This document shows positions 6,757 through 12,637 of a DNA stretch of 12,637 nt, piece by piece. The notes beneath the pieces were generated by a model. That model was not told the DNA's origin. It worked only from the letters and a program-made list of their open reading frames with translations, and searched no databases. The position numbers and the translations under genes are program-made. The number at the start of each line of letters is the position of its first letter. The first letter of the stretch is position 1. This stretch comes from Scatosoma sp045588185 (GTDB taxonomy: Bacteria > Bacillota > Clostridia > Christensenellales > Borkfalkiaceae). The stretch is taken from contig JAZNDR010000057.1 of the NCBI GenBank assembly GCA_045588185.1, positions 1 to 12,637 on the forward strand, read 5' to 3'.

Positions 6757-6793
6757 AAAATAAAAAATAGGCTCGCCAGTTAAGGCGAACCTA
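6757..6793 (-). terminator. Hairpin A with U-tract, upstream of the phage operon
   Basis: In the minus-strand direction TAGGTTCGCC pairs with GGCGAGCCTA across a six-base loop. This is a 10-bp stem with one G-U pair, followed by six T. It looks like an intrinsic terminator, yet lies only 14 bp from the ribosome-binding site of the first phage gene. It may stop read-through from murC, act as a leader attenuator, or serve as an operator for the ribbon-helix-helix protein. Confidence 0.6.
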
Positions 6794-6805
6794 CCATTTT
6801 TCACA

Positions 6806-6846
6806 AAAAGAAAAATAGCCTTGCCTCAAACTGACAAGACTATTTT
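6806..6846 (-). terminator. Hairpin B with U-tract
   Basis: In the minus-strand direction AATAGTCTTG pairs with CAAGGCTATT, one G-U pair, with an inner TCA/TGA pairing in the loop, followed by TTTCTTTTT. It looks like an intrinsic terminator. Its 3' arm and tail (GGCTATTTTT) resemble those of hairpin A (AGCCTATTTTT), so the two may be related elements. Confidence 0.55.
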
Positions 6847-6875
6847 AGAACAACATTGACCGCAAAAAAACAAGT

Positions 6876-6903
6876 AAAAAAGCGAGATTTTTTATAATCC
6901 CGC
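6876..6903 (-). terminator. murC transcription terminator
   Basis: In the minus-strand direction GCGGGATT pairs with AATCTCGC across an A/T loop, followed by TTTTTT. It starts 22 bp after the murC stop codon and is the natural end of the murC transcript. Confidence 0.72.
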
Positions 6904-6925
6904 CTTGAAATCGCCTTATTTTCTT

Positions 6926-8272
6926 TTACCGCAAGTCTTTTAAGAGATATTGCGCCGCGTAATACACGTCGCCTGCGCCGAGAAAGAGTACGACGTCGCC
7001 CTCCCGTACCGTCTTTTTTAACCAAGTTTTAAGCGTATAAATATTTTCCGAATACAAACTTCCCACGCTTTGCGCCAGCGTTTCCGCACTCCCCTCGCCG
7101 TCGTATTTTTCCCTTGCAGGAAAGGTTTTATAAATCATTAAATGTTGTATAGGGCGCAAGACCTCAATGAACTCCCGCATTAAAAGCTTGGTTCTCGAAT
7201 AGGTATGCGGTTGAAAAACGACGAACAGCCGACCTTTGCATATTCCCTCCGCCGTCGCAATCGTTGAACGGATTTCTTTGGGGTGGTGCGCGTAGTCGCA
7301 GATAAAGCTTGCGCCTTGAAACGCGCCGATTCGCTCGAAACGGCGTTTTACCGCTGTGAAATTTTCCAAGCCGACCCGTATTTCCTTTTCGTGAAAGCCG
7401 AGCGAACGCATCGCTGCAAACGCCGCCAACGCGTTGTACACGTTACACCGCCCGATTGCCTTTAAGCGTATACGGCAAAGCGGTTTCCCGTATTCCTCTA
7501 CCGTAAAGGAATACCGTTCCGCACCCGCGCGAAGCTCGGTTGCGCGGTAATCGGCAAGCGTGTCGTTAATGGCAAACGTAGCGAACTCGCCGAGATTTCT
7601 CGACCGCTCGTCATCAGCGCAAACGAACGCGGTTTTTGCGGATAAGCAATAGTTTTTAAAGCATTCCGCAAGGTCGTTTTCGTCGCGGTAACATTCCATA
7701 TGGTCGCGATCGATATTGAGAAGCACTGCCACGGACGGCTTGATTTTTAATAAATTGCGCTTATATTCGCACGCTTCCGTGACGAGATAATCCCGTCCCG
7801 TGAAATGAAAATTGCCAAGCAGAGAATCTTCCCCGCCGATATGCGCCGTGAACGGTACGCCGATACTTTTCAAAATATGCGCGCACATAGAAGTACAGGT
7901 CGTCTTACCGTGACTGCCCGCTATCGCGACTACGCTTTGAAAATTGTCGCATACGATTGCAAGCAAATCCGCTCTTGAAAGTATGCGTTTTTTGCAAGCG
8001 ACCGCCTGTTTTCTCTCTGCGTGGTCTTCCGCGATTGCGTCCGTGTATACCACGATATCCGCACTCTTTAATTCCGCGCGTTCGCTATCCACTCCAACGA
8101 ATACTTTAACCCCGTAAAAAGCGAGGTTTTCCGTTTCTTCGCCGCGCACAGCGTCGCTTCCCGAAACCTCGTAACCTTGCGTCGTCAAAAATTTTGCAAG
8201 CGCGCTCATACTGATGCCGCCGATTCCTATAAAGTACAGTTTTTTAACGCTTTCCAAACCCTTCAATAACAT
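6926..8272 (-). CDS. murC: UDP-N-acetylmuramate--L-alanine ligase MurC
   Basis: A 448-residue cytoplasmic ligase that adds L-alanine to UDP-MurNAc using ATP, the first step of peptide-stem synthesis. Full-length signatures: FIGIGGISMS (14-23) for UDP-substrate binding, the ATP P-loop AGSHGKTT (118-125), EACEY (166-170), NIDRDH (186-191), GRCNVYNALAA (274-284), DYAHHP (326-331), FQPHTYSRT (353-361) and LFLGAGD (429-435). The GRCN motif carries Cys where most Mur ligases have His. The ATG at 8272 lacks an evident ribosome-binding site, so the start is less certain, but the family's N-terminal motif begins soon after it. It lies 267 bp from ftsZ with a terminator between, so it is probably transcribed on its own. 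Confidence 0.96.
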   Translation of the reverse strand: MLLKGLESVKKLYFIGIGGISMSALAKFLTTQGYEVSGSDAVRGEETENLAFYGVKVFVGVDSERAELKSADIVVYTDAIAEDHAERKQAVACKKRILSRADLLAIVCDNFQSVVAIAGSHGKTTCTSMCAHILKSIGVPFTAHIGGEDSLLGNFHFTGRDYLVTEACEYKRNLLKIKPSVAVLLNIDRDHMECYRDENDLAECFKNYCLSAKTAFVCADDERSRNLGEFATFAINDTLADYRATELRAGAERYSFTVEEYGKPLCRIRLKAIGRCNVYNALAAFAAMRSLGFHEKEIRVGLENFTAVKRRFERIGAFQGASFICDYAHHPKEIRSTIATAEGICKGRLFVVFQPHTYSRTKLLMREFIEVLRPIQHLMIYKTFPAREKYDGEGSAETLAQSVGSLYSENIYTLKTWLKKTVREGDVVLFLGAGDVYYAAQYLLKDLR

Positions 8273-8318
8273 AAAATATCATACGCGCTATAACTTGTAT
8301 TTATACCTAATATGAAAA

Positions 8319-8324
8319 ATTATA
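8319..8324 (-). promoter_or_regulatory. Possible -10 element for murC
   Basis: TATAAT on the minus strand about 46 bp before the murC ATG, in a suitable place for a short leader. No good -35 sequence is found 16-18 bp upstream, so this is weak evidence. A separate murC promoter is expected because the ftsZ terminator intervenes. Confidence 0.3.
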
Positions 8325-8358
8325 ATAGCCCTTTTTGCGTTTTTTGCCGTTATTTTTA

Positions 8359-8387
8359 TTGCGTATCTTATGTGTATTTGCTATAAT
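8359..8387 (+). promoter_or_regulatory. Plus-strand sigma-A-like promoter between ftsZ and murC
   Basis: TTGCGT at 8359-8364 and TATAAT at 8382-8387 are separated by 17 bp. It points rightward, away from murC and toward the ftsZ terminator. Nothing annotated lies downstream on this strand, so it is either fortuitous in an A/T-rich gap or drives a short RNA. Confidence 0.4.
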
Positions 8388-8393
8388 ATTAAA

Positions 8394-8535
8394 AAATATG
8401 AACTATTGCTTTTCATATTTTCTTATTAAAAACACACTCATATCTGATTTATTCTTCCTCGAAAGGGCGTCTGTTATTCAGGCGTCTTTTCCCTTTACAC
8501 GGCAACAAAAAACGGCTCTTACAAGCCGTTTTTTG
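8394..8535 (+). ncRNA. Candidate small RNA in the ftsZ-murC gap
   Basis: The span from the predicted start of the plus-strand promoter to the bidirectional terminator would be about 140 nt. It holds a hairpin at 8462-8496 (AAAGGG and CCCTTT arms enclosing CGTCTG-TTATT-CAGGCG) and ends in the strong terminator stem. A short reading frame starting ATGAACTATTGC has no ribosome-binding site, so a non-coding transcript is likelier than a peptide. No known RNA family is recognised; existence is inferred from promoter plus terminator geometry. Confidence 0.3.
8507..8534. terminator. ftsZ terminator, bidirectional
   Basis: AAAAAACGGCT pairs with AGCCGTTTTTT across a six-base loop, 6 bp after the ftsZ stop codon. 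The A-run and T-run on either side let it work in both directions, ending the ftsA-ftsZ transcript on the minus strand and any rightward transcript on the plus strand. Confidence 0.85.
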
Positions 8536-8539
8536 TTTA

Positions 8540-9937
8540 TTATTTATCGTCTGAATTTTTCTTCATAAAGAAATCCACGAATTTCGGACGGCGTTTCCGA
8601 TCGACACTTTCCGCTTCTGCGGGCGCGACGGGTTCAGGAATGGGATCGTCCGGTTCGAAAGGTCCGACAGGTTGGGGTTGCGGAGCAGGTTGCACGGGCG
8701 CGGGATAAGGCGCGTAGCCCATTTGTCCTTGAACGGGCGCGTAAACGGGCGCCCCGTAAGGGGGTATGGGTTGTGGTGCATAAGGCTGAGGCGGAACGGG
8801 CTGTGCGTTGTAATAAGGTTCTTCCTGTGCAGGGAATGCCGCACCGTCTATTTTACGGGAAAGCAAGGTCGCTTGGCGAAGTGCTGATTCCTGCGCTTCC
8901 GCGCTGATACCGTTTTGCTGATTATTAAAGCCCGTCGCGATGATAACGACCTCTACCTCGTCCGACATATTTTCGTCGATGCACGCGCCGAAAATGACGT
9001 TTGCCGAATAGTCGATAACACCTTTTACAAGGTCAGCCGCCATAACCACTTCGTCAAGGGATAAATCCTTACCGCCGATAATATTCAAAATAACCGAGCT
9101 TGCGCCCTCAATCGTGGTGTTAAGCAAAGGACTGCAAACGGCGCAACGCACTGCGTCGGAAATTCTCTTTTCGCCCTTGGCAACGCCGATACCCATATGC
9201 GCAAGGCCGCGGCCTTTAAGCGTCGTTTTTACGTCGGCGAAGTCCAAATTGATAAGCGACGGTTTTACGATAAGTTCTGCGATACCGCGGATACCTTGGC
9301 GCAAAACCTCGTCTGCGACTTTGAGCGAATCGGAGAAAGAAGTGCCTTTGGGTACGACCTGACGAATTTTATCGTTGGGAATAGTAATGATAGAGTCTAC
9401 CGATTTACGGAGTTCTTCGATACCCGCCACCGCGTTATCCATTCTGCGTTTTGCTTCAAAGGTAAACGGCAAGGTAACGACTGCAACGGTCAGTATCTTC
9501 ATTTCCTTTGCAATTTTTGCGATAACGGGAGCTGCGCCCGTACCCGTTCCGCCGCCCATACCTGCGGTAATAAACAAAAGATCGGTATCTTTAAGAGCTT
9601 CTTGGATCGCTTCCTTATTCTCTTCCGCCGCCGCTTTCCCGACGTTGGGGTCAGCACCTGCGCCAAGACCTTTCGTGAGTTTTACGCCGATTTGGATTCG
9701 GTTGGTCGCCTTGGAGCGAGCCAACGCCTGATTGTCGGTATTGACGACGATATATTCCGCGCTTTTTAAGCCCGATTCGATGAGTCTGTCAACGGCGTTA
9801 TTGCCTGCGCCGCCGACGCCGATTACTTTGATTTTCGCAACGCCGGAAAGGTTGTTTACCGCAGTTTCCGAAGCGGGCGTGTTATAGGCGTAATCGTTAT
9901 CGTAATTATTTTGATTATCTCCGTAAAAAGTATTCAT
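8540..9937 (-). CDS. ftsZ: Cell division protein FtsZ
   Basis: The tubulin-like GTPase that polymerises into the division ring. At 465 residues it is longer than the usual ~350-400. Residues 1-34 are an Asn/Tyr-rich extension. The GTPase core then runs from KIKVIGVGGAGNNAV (35-49) through the tubulin signature GGGTGTG (128-134) and the catalytic T7 loop NLDFADVK (230-237) to about residue 365. A linker of about 75 residues very rich in Pro, Gln, Tyr and Ala follows (370-445). The C-terminal peptide RRPKFVDFFMKK (449-460) should bind FtsA and other ring partners. GGAGG lies 9 bases before the ATG, which overlaps the ftsA stop as ATGA, so ftsA and ftsZ are co-transcribed and coupled. Confidence 0.98.
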   Translation of the reverse strand: MNTFYGDNQNNYDNDYAYNTPASETAVNNLSGVAKIKVIGVGGAGNNAVDRLIESGLKSAEYIVVNTDNQALARSKATNRIQIGVKLTKGLGAGADPNVGKAAAEENKEAIQEALKDTDLLFITAGMGGGTGTGAAPVIAKIAKEMKILTVAVVTLPFTFEAKRRMDNAVAGIEELRKSVDSIITIPNDKIRQVVPKGTSFSDSLKVADEVLRQGIRGIAELIVKPSLINLDFADVKTTLKGRGLAHMGIGVAKGEKRISDAVRCAVCSPLLNTTIEGASSVILNIIGGKDLSLDEVVMAADLVKGVIDYSANVIFGACIDENMSDEVEVVIIATGFNNQQNGISAEAQESALRQATLLSRKIDGAAFPAQEEPYYNAQPVPPQPYAPQPIPPYGAPVYAPVQGQMGYAPYPAPVQPAPQPQPVGPFEPDDPIPEPVAPAEAESVDRKRRPKFVDFFMKKNSDDK

Positions 9938-11121
9938 TTCTTTCTTCCTCCGATATTGTTAAAAATTCTGCGTAGCCAGCCTTGTTTCTTCCGTTCGGAT
10001 AAAGCCATATTCAAAAGGGACATCCGTGAAGAAAAATTCGGTTTATCATAATAGGGCAGGTCGGGATATACGATTTCAGTCAACCGATTGAGCCGACGGG
10101 AAATATGCTCCGCCGCACCTGCAATTCCGCTGATCCCCTCGCCCGTAACGCCGATAGGGTTGACGGCAAACGCCGCCGTGTGCTTTTCGTGATAGTATTT
10201 CGCAAAAAAGTTTTCTACTTTTTCGCACAAAACGTCAAGACTGCATTTGATAACGTCATTTATCCGTTGCACGGAAAAGGACGCGTCCCCTCTCTCGCTT
10301 GTCCAAGTAAGTTCTTTGGGAACTCCCCCGCCCGATACGTTGGCGGTTGCTACGATTTCTTCCGCTAAGGCGTAATCGACTTCTAATTCTTCCATTAACG
10401 ATACGAGAATCGTGCCCAAACCGCAATCAAAGGTTTCTTCGTGCACGATACCGTTACCGTAGATAACGGAAACGGAAGTCGTTAAAAAGCCCATATCGAG
10501 CAAAAACGCGTAACCGTCCCTGCGGTTTTCGGGGATAAGGTACAGCGATTGTGCCAAAGTGGTGGGCAAAAATTTGATTTCTTTAAAATCGAGGTCGTTT
10601 AATATTTTTGTTGCCGCGTCGTAAAATTCGTCCGAAGTAAAATAATAGCACAGCGCGCCCTTTAACAGCGTTGTGGGTACGCCGTACGTATCGTTCACGT
10701 TGAAATATTTACGATTGTCGCCAAGCGTGAAATACATCGCCGAGCGACGGATACACCGTTCTTTTGCAAGTAAATCGTTTAATCCGCTTTCATAGAGCGC
10801 GTCGATATCCTGCGCGGATATTTTGCGTTTAGAGGGAAAGGACACGGTATGACCTTTCGTCATAACGGACACGAACGCGGACGGTACGCCGACGTAGATT
10901 TCGCCGATTACACCCTCGAAATTTTGACGGACGGAAGTGATTGCTTTCGCTACCGCGCGACGGAAAGAATCCCCGTCGAATAAGCCTTCCGTGGAAAAGC
11001 CCTCGTATTTTTCGGTATGACTGTCATAGAGAACGAAGATATCGTTCACGCCCTTTGAGCCGAGGAAAAAGGTAACCTCGTATGACCGTACGTCTAAAAC
11101 CGCAACGCTTTCGTTTTTCAT
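9934..11121 (-). CDS. ftsA: Divergent FtsA-like cell division protein
   Basis: A 395-residue actin-fold protein that should tether FtsZ filaments to the membrane. Support comes from its place directly before ftsZ and from actin-family landmarks: FLLDMGFLTTSVSVIYG (second phosphate motif), PIGVTGEGISGIAG (adenosine motif), and a C-terminal amphipathic helix QGWLRRIFNNI (380-390) of the kind that inserts FtsA into membranes. The first phosphate motif is degenerate: where FtsA usually has DIGTSK, this has DVRSYE. A much longer TTG start is excluded because it would contain the promoter -10 element. The chosen ATG has GGAAGAAG as a modest ribosome-binding site. Overall similarity to standard FtsA is low, so the name leans on synteny and the C-terminal helix. 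Confidence 0.87.
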   Translation of the reverse strand: MKNESVAVLDVRSYEVTFFLGSKGVNDIFVLYDSHTEKYEGFSTEGLFDGDSFRRAVAKAITSVRQNFEGVIGEIYVGVPSAFVSVMTKGHTVSFPSKRKISAQDIDALYESGLNDLLAKERCIRRSAMYFTLGDNRKYFNVNDTYGVPTTLLKGALCYYFTSDEFYDAATKILNDLDFKEIKFLPTTLAQSLYLIPENRRDGYAFLLDMGFLTTSVSVIYGNGIVHEETFDCGLGTILVSLMEELEVDYALAEEIVATANVSGGGVPKELTWTSERGDASFSVQRINDVIKCSLDVLCEKVENFFAKYYHEKHTAAFAVNPIGVTGEGISGIAGAAEHISRRLNRLTEIVYPDLPYYDKPNFSSRMSLLNMALSERKKQGWLRRIFNNIGGRKK

Positions 11122-11175
11122 AAAACTTCTTCCGCCCCGTAAAATGCCGTAGTTACAAACTGTGATATTAAAAAT

Positions 11176-11204
11176 ATTATATACTATTTGCAACCGAATG
11201 TCAA
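11176..11204 (-). promoter_or_regulatory. Consensus sigma-A promoter for ftsA-ftsZ
   Basis: On the minus strand TTGACA (11204-11199) and TATAAT (11181-11176) are separated by exactly 17 bp, a perfect consensus match. Transcription would start near 11169, leaving a leader of about 48 nt before the ftsA ATG. It lies just after the ftsQ terminator. Confidence 0.9.
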
Positions 11205-11224
11205 TAAGTTGAGAAAAAAAATCC

Positions 11225-11251
11225 GCAAAAAAACACGCTCTTTCGCGTGTT
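11225..11251 (-). terminator. ftsQ terminator
   Basis: In the minus-strand direction AACACGC pairs with GCGTGTT across a six-base loop, followed by a run of T. It starts 36 bp after the ftsQ stop and separates murA-ftsQ from the ftsA-ftsZ promoter. Confidence 0.85.
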
Positions 11252-11286
11252 TCCTTGTTTTTTTATCATATTTTTGTTTTAAAAGG

Positions 11287-12096
11287 TTAGTTTTTGCTTA
11301 ACTCGTCCTTTTCAAAGTAGGCAAACTGTACGCCGTCCGCACCATCGAAAACGGTCAACATTCCCCGCGTTCTATCGCCGTCCGACATACCCGTGTACGC
11401 GTTGAACGCAATTTCCGCTTTCTTTTCCGTCTGTACGGACGGGTTGCGGATATACAAAACAACACCCTCTCTTGCGGTGAGTTTTATCGTAACCGTTTGT
11501 TGTGAGCTTGCGCCCGTAACTTCGATTTCCGCGATATTTCTGCGAATCCCGTTTAAAAGCGACGAGGTCTTTTGGCAAAAGGCAAGCACGTAGGAAAGGC
11601 GTTCGTCCCCCTCGATTTTTTGACCTTTTTGCCCTGAAACGGAAAGTCCTTTTATTAAAATATTTTTTGCCGTGCCCGTTTTGTCGGAACGGTTATGATA
11701 GTCGTTTCTTATACCGAGCACCGTACCGTCACCGCCAAGGATATAATACGACTGCGCCGTTTCGTCGCAAGCGATCGCGTATACCTCTTCGTCTTCCGAT
11801 ATATTAACAATCAGGCGGTTCGGATAGCTCTTTTCCACGGCGGTCAAGCGGAAATACGGGAATTGCGCCACCGTGGACGAAGCGATTTCGTCGTCTGCAA
11901 AAAAGGTGCTCTGCTCTTTATAGCGTTCAGTAAGTATTTTTTGCAATTCCGCCGCCTCGGCTTTGGCTTCCTCGGACACGGTATTTGCGCAAACGAACAC
12001 CTCGTCGATACGGTATACGCTGGAAACCCCAAGCAATACCGACGATAAAAAGACGAGCACCGTCATTACGATCACAAGCACGTTTTTTGTCCGCAT
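11287..12096 (-). CDS. ftsQ: FtsQ/DivIB-like cell division protein
   Basis: A 269-residue bitopic membrane protein of the divisome, which recruits and stabilises FtsB/FtsL-type partners outside the membrane. Residues 1-4 are the short cytoplasmic end. Residues about 5-25 form the transmembrane helix (VLVIVMTVLVFLSSVLLG). A POTRA-like domain then begins at YRIDEVFVCAN and continues through FPYFRLTAVEKSYPNRLIVNISED (residues 79 to about 102), the usual end-of-POTRA pattern. The beta domain follows to about 255. The sequence is quite divergent, so the call combines topology, POTRA pattern and the murA-ftsQ-ftsA-ftsZ order. The ATG has AGAGGA about 9 bases upstream. It follows murA by 43 bp and is probably co-transcribed with it. 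Confidence 0.85.
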   Translation of the reverse strand: MRTKNVLVIVMTVLVFLSSVLLGVSSVYRIDEVFVCANTVSEEAKAEAAELQKILTERYKEQSTFFADDEIASSTVAQFPYFRLTAVEKSYPNRLIVNISEDEEVYAIACDETAQSYYILGGDGTVLGIRNDYHNRSDKTGTAKNILIKGLSVSGQKGQKIEGDERLSYVLAFCQKTSSLLNGIRRNIAEIEVTGASSQQTVTIKLTAREGVVLYIRNPSVQTEKKAEIAFNAYTGMSDGDRTRGMLTVFDGADGVQFAYFEKDELSKN

Positions 12097-12139
12097 TATC
12101 TTAATCCTCTTTGGTAGTAGTTTGTTGTAAGGCTATCGC

Positions 12140-12637
12140 TTATATCCGTACCCGACGGATTTTCGCACCAAGCTTTTTAAGCTTATATTCAAAATCGGCA
12201 TACCCTCTGTCGATATGGGAAAGGTCGAGTACTTCGCACTGCCCTTCCGCTTTTAAGGACGCCACGACGAGCGCCGCGCCGCCGCGAAGATCGCTTGCCG
12301 TTACTTTTGCACCGTGCAGGCTCTCCACACCGCGCACGACTGCCGTTCTGCCACGAACGATGATATCCGCGCCCATTCGTTTTAATTCCGCCGCGTATCT
12401 GTACCGCGTTTCGAAAAGATTTTCAACGATGAGCGAAGTACCGCTTGCCGTAGCACAAAGCGCGCAATACTGCGCCTGCATATCGGTAGGAAAACCCGGG
12501 AAAGGACTCGTTTCGATTAAATCGACCGCATGCAGTTTCCCGTCGCTCCGTAATATTATTTTATCATTTTTCGTATGTATTTTGCAACCGTTTTCACGCA
12601 ATTTATGTAAAAGTGCCGCAATATTTTCAGGCGGAAC
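12140..12637 (-). CDS. murA: UDP-N-acetylglucosamine 1-carboxyvinyltransferase MurA (partial, C-terminal part)
   Basis: The last 165 residues of MurA, which transfers enolpyruvate from PEP to UDP-GlcNAc in the first committed step of peptidoglycan synthesis. The frame stays open to the window edge, reading VPPENIAALLHKLRENGCKI before the rest, so the true start lies outside. Family motifs: FPGFPTDMQAQ, containing the catalytic-base aspartate, NLFETRYRYAAELKRMGADI, and DLRGGAALVVASL with the substrate-binding arginine, then HIDRGYADFEYKLKKLGAKI at the end. All the expected active-site residues in this part are present. The fosfomycin-reactive cysteine lies beyond the edge and cannot be judged. 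Confidence 0.96.
   Translation of the reverse strand, partial: VPPENIAALLHKLRENGCKIHTKNDKIILRSDGKLHAVDLIETSPFPGFPTDMQAQYCALCATASGTSLIVENLFETRYRYAAELKRMGADIIVRGRTAVVRGVESLHGAKVTASDLRGGAALVVASLKAEGQCEVLDLSHIDRGYADFEYKLKKLGAKIRRVRI

Noticed and set aside
6586..6804. Minus-strand frame starting at GTG upstream of the ribbon-helix-helix gene
   Set aside because: It reads through hairpin A and overlaps the better-supported gene in another frame. Its start has no ribosome-binding site.
6840..6870. Promoter for the phage operon just after the murC terminator
   Set aside because: TAAAAT is present at 6842-6847 on the minus strand, but no adequate -35 is found and it overlaps hairpin B. The phage promoter could not be located with confidence.
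6757..6903. CRISPR-like repeat array
   Set aside because: The three inverted repeats differ in sequence and spacing and each has a T-tract, which fits terminators and not an array.
8335..8568. Plus-strand 77-codon frame between murC and ftsZ
   Set aside because: Its start lies before the candidate promoter, it runs through the terminator into ftsZ, and it has no ribosome-binding site.
9197..9769. Long plus-strand open frame of 190 codons inside ftsZ
   Set aside because: It is fully antisense to a well-conserved ftsZ, has no ribosome-binding site, and its composition is that of a reversed coding frame.
11122..11193. N-terminal extension of ftsA from a TTG codon
   Set aside because: The extension would begin inside the sigma-A promoter, overlapping the -10 region and transcription start, so it cannot be translated from that promoter.

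Overview
All recognisable genes in this window lie on the minus strand, so they are transcribed from right to left. The window has two unrelated halves that meet at about 6.75-6.93 kb.

The right half (about 6926-12637) is bacterial chromosome from the division and cell-wall region. In transcription order it holds the C-terminal part of murA (cut by the window edge), a divergent ftsQ/divIB, a divergent ftsA, ftsZ and murC. ftsQ ends in a clear hairpin terminator. ftsA-ftsZ restarts from a consensus sigma-A promoter (TTGACA, 17 bp, TATAAT) and the two genes overlap by ATGA. ftsZ ends in its own terminator, and murC ends in another. MurA and MurC make early peptidoglycan precursors. FtsZ forms the division ring, FtsA tethers it to the membrane, and FtsQ links it to the periplasmic divisome.

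The left half (1-6743) is a tightly packed phage early operon of 14 complete genes plus the start of a fifteenth. Genes overlap or are separated by a few tens of bases, nearly all with strong GGAGG ribosome-binding sites. In transcription order: a ribbon-helix-helix protein, an unknown 95-residue protein, a winged-helix protein, a membrane-anchored coiled-coil protein, a YqaJ-family exonuclease, a DUF1351 protein, a probable recombination/annealing protein, a RusA Holliday-junction resolvase, a DUF4373 (Lin1244/Lin1753-like) replication protein, a small unknown, a short DnaN-like sliding clamp, and small unknowns running off the left edge. Together this is a phage recombination and replication module. 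No integrase, repressor, structural or lysis gene is visible.

The junction (6744-6925) contains three hairpins, each followed by a U-tract in the minus-strand direction. No integrase or lysogeny gene separates the phage operon from murC, so this is either one end of a prophage, a remnant, or an assembly join.

The gene order, AGGAGG-type ribosome-binding sites and phage families (DUF1351, DUF4373, YqaJ) suggest a Bacillota (Clostridia-like) host. The spoIIGA-sigE-sigG genes that follow ftsZ in many spore formers are absent here. The exact lineage cannot be fixed from the sequence alone. No rRNA, tRNA, CRISPR array or insertion sequence was seen.
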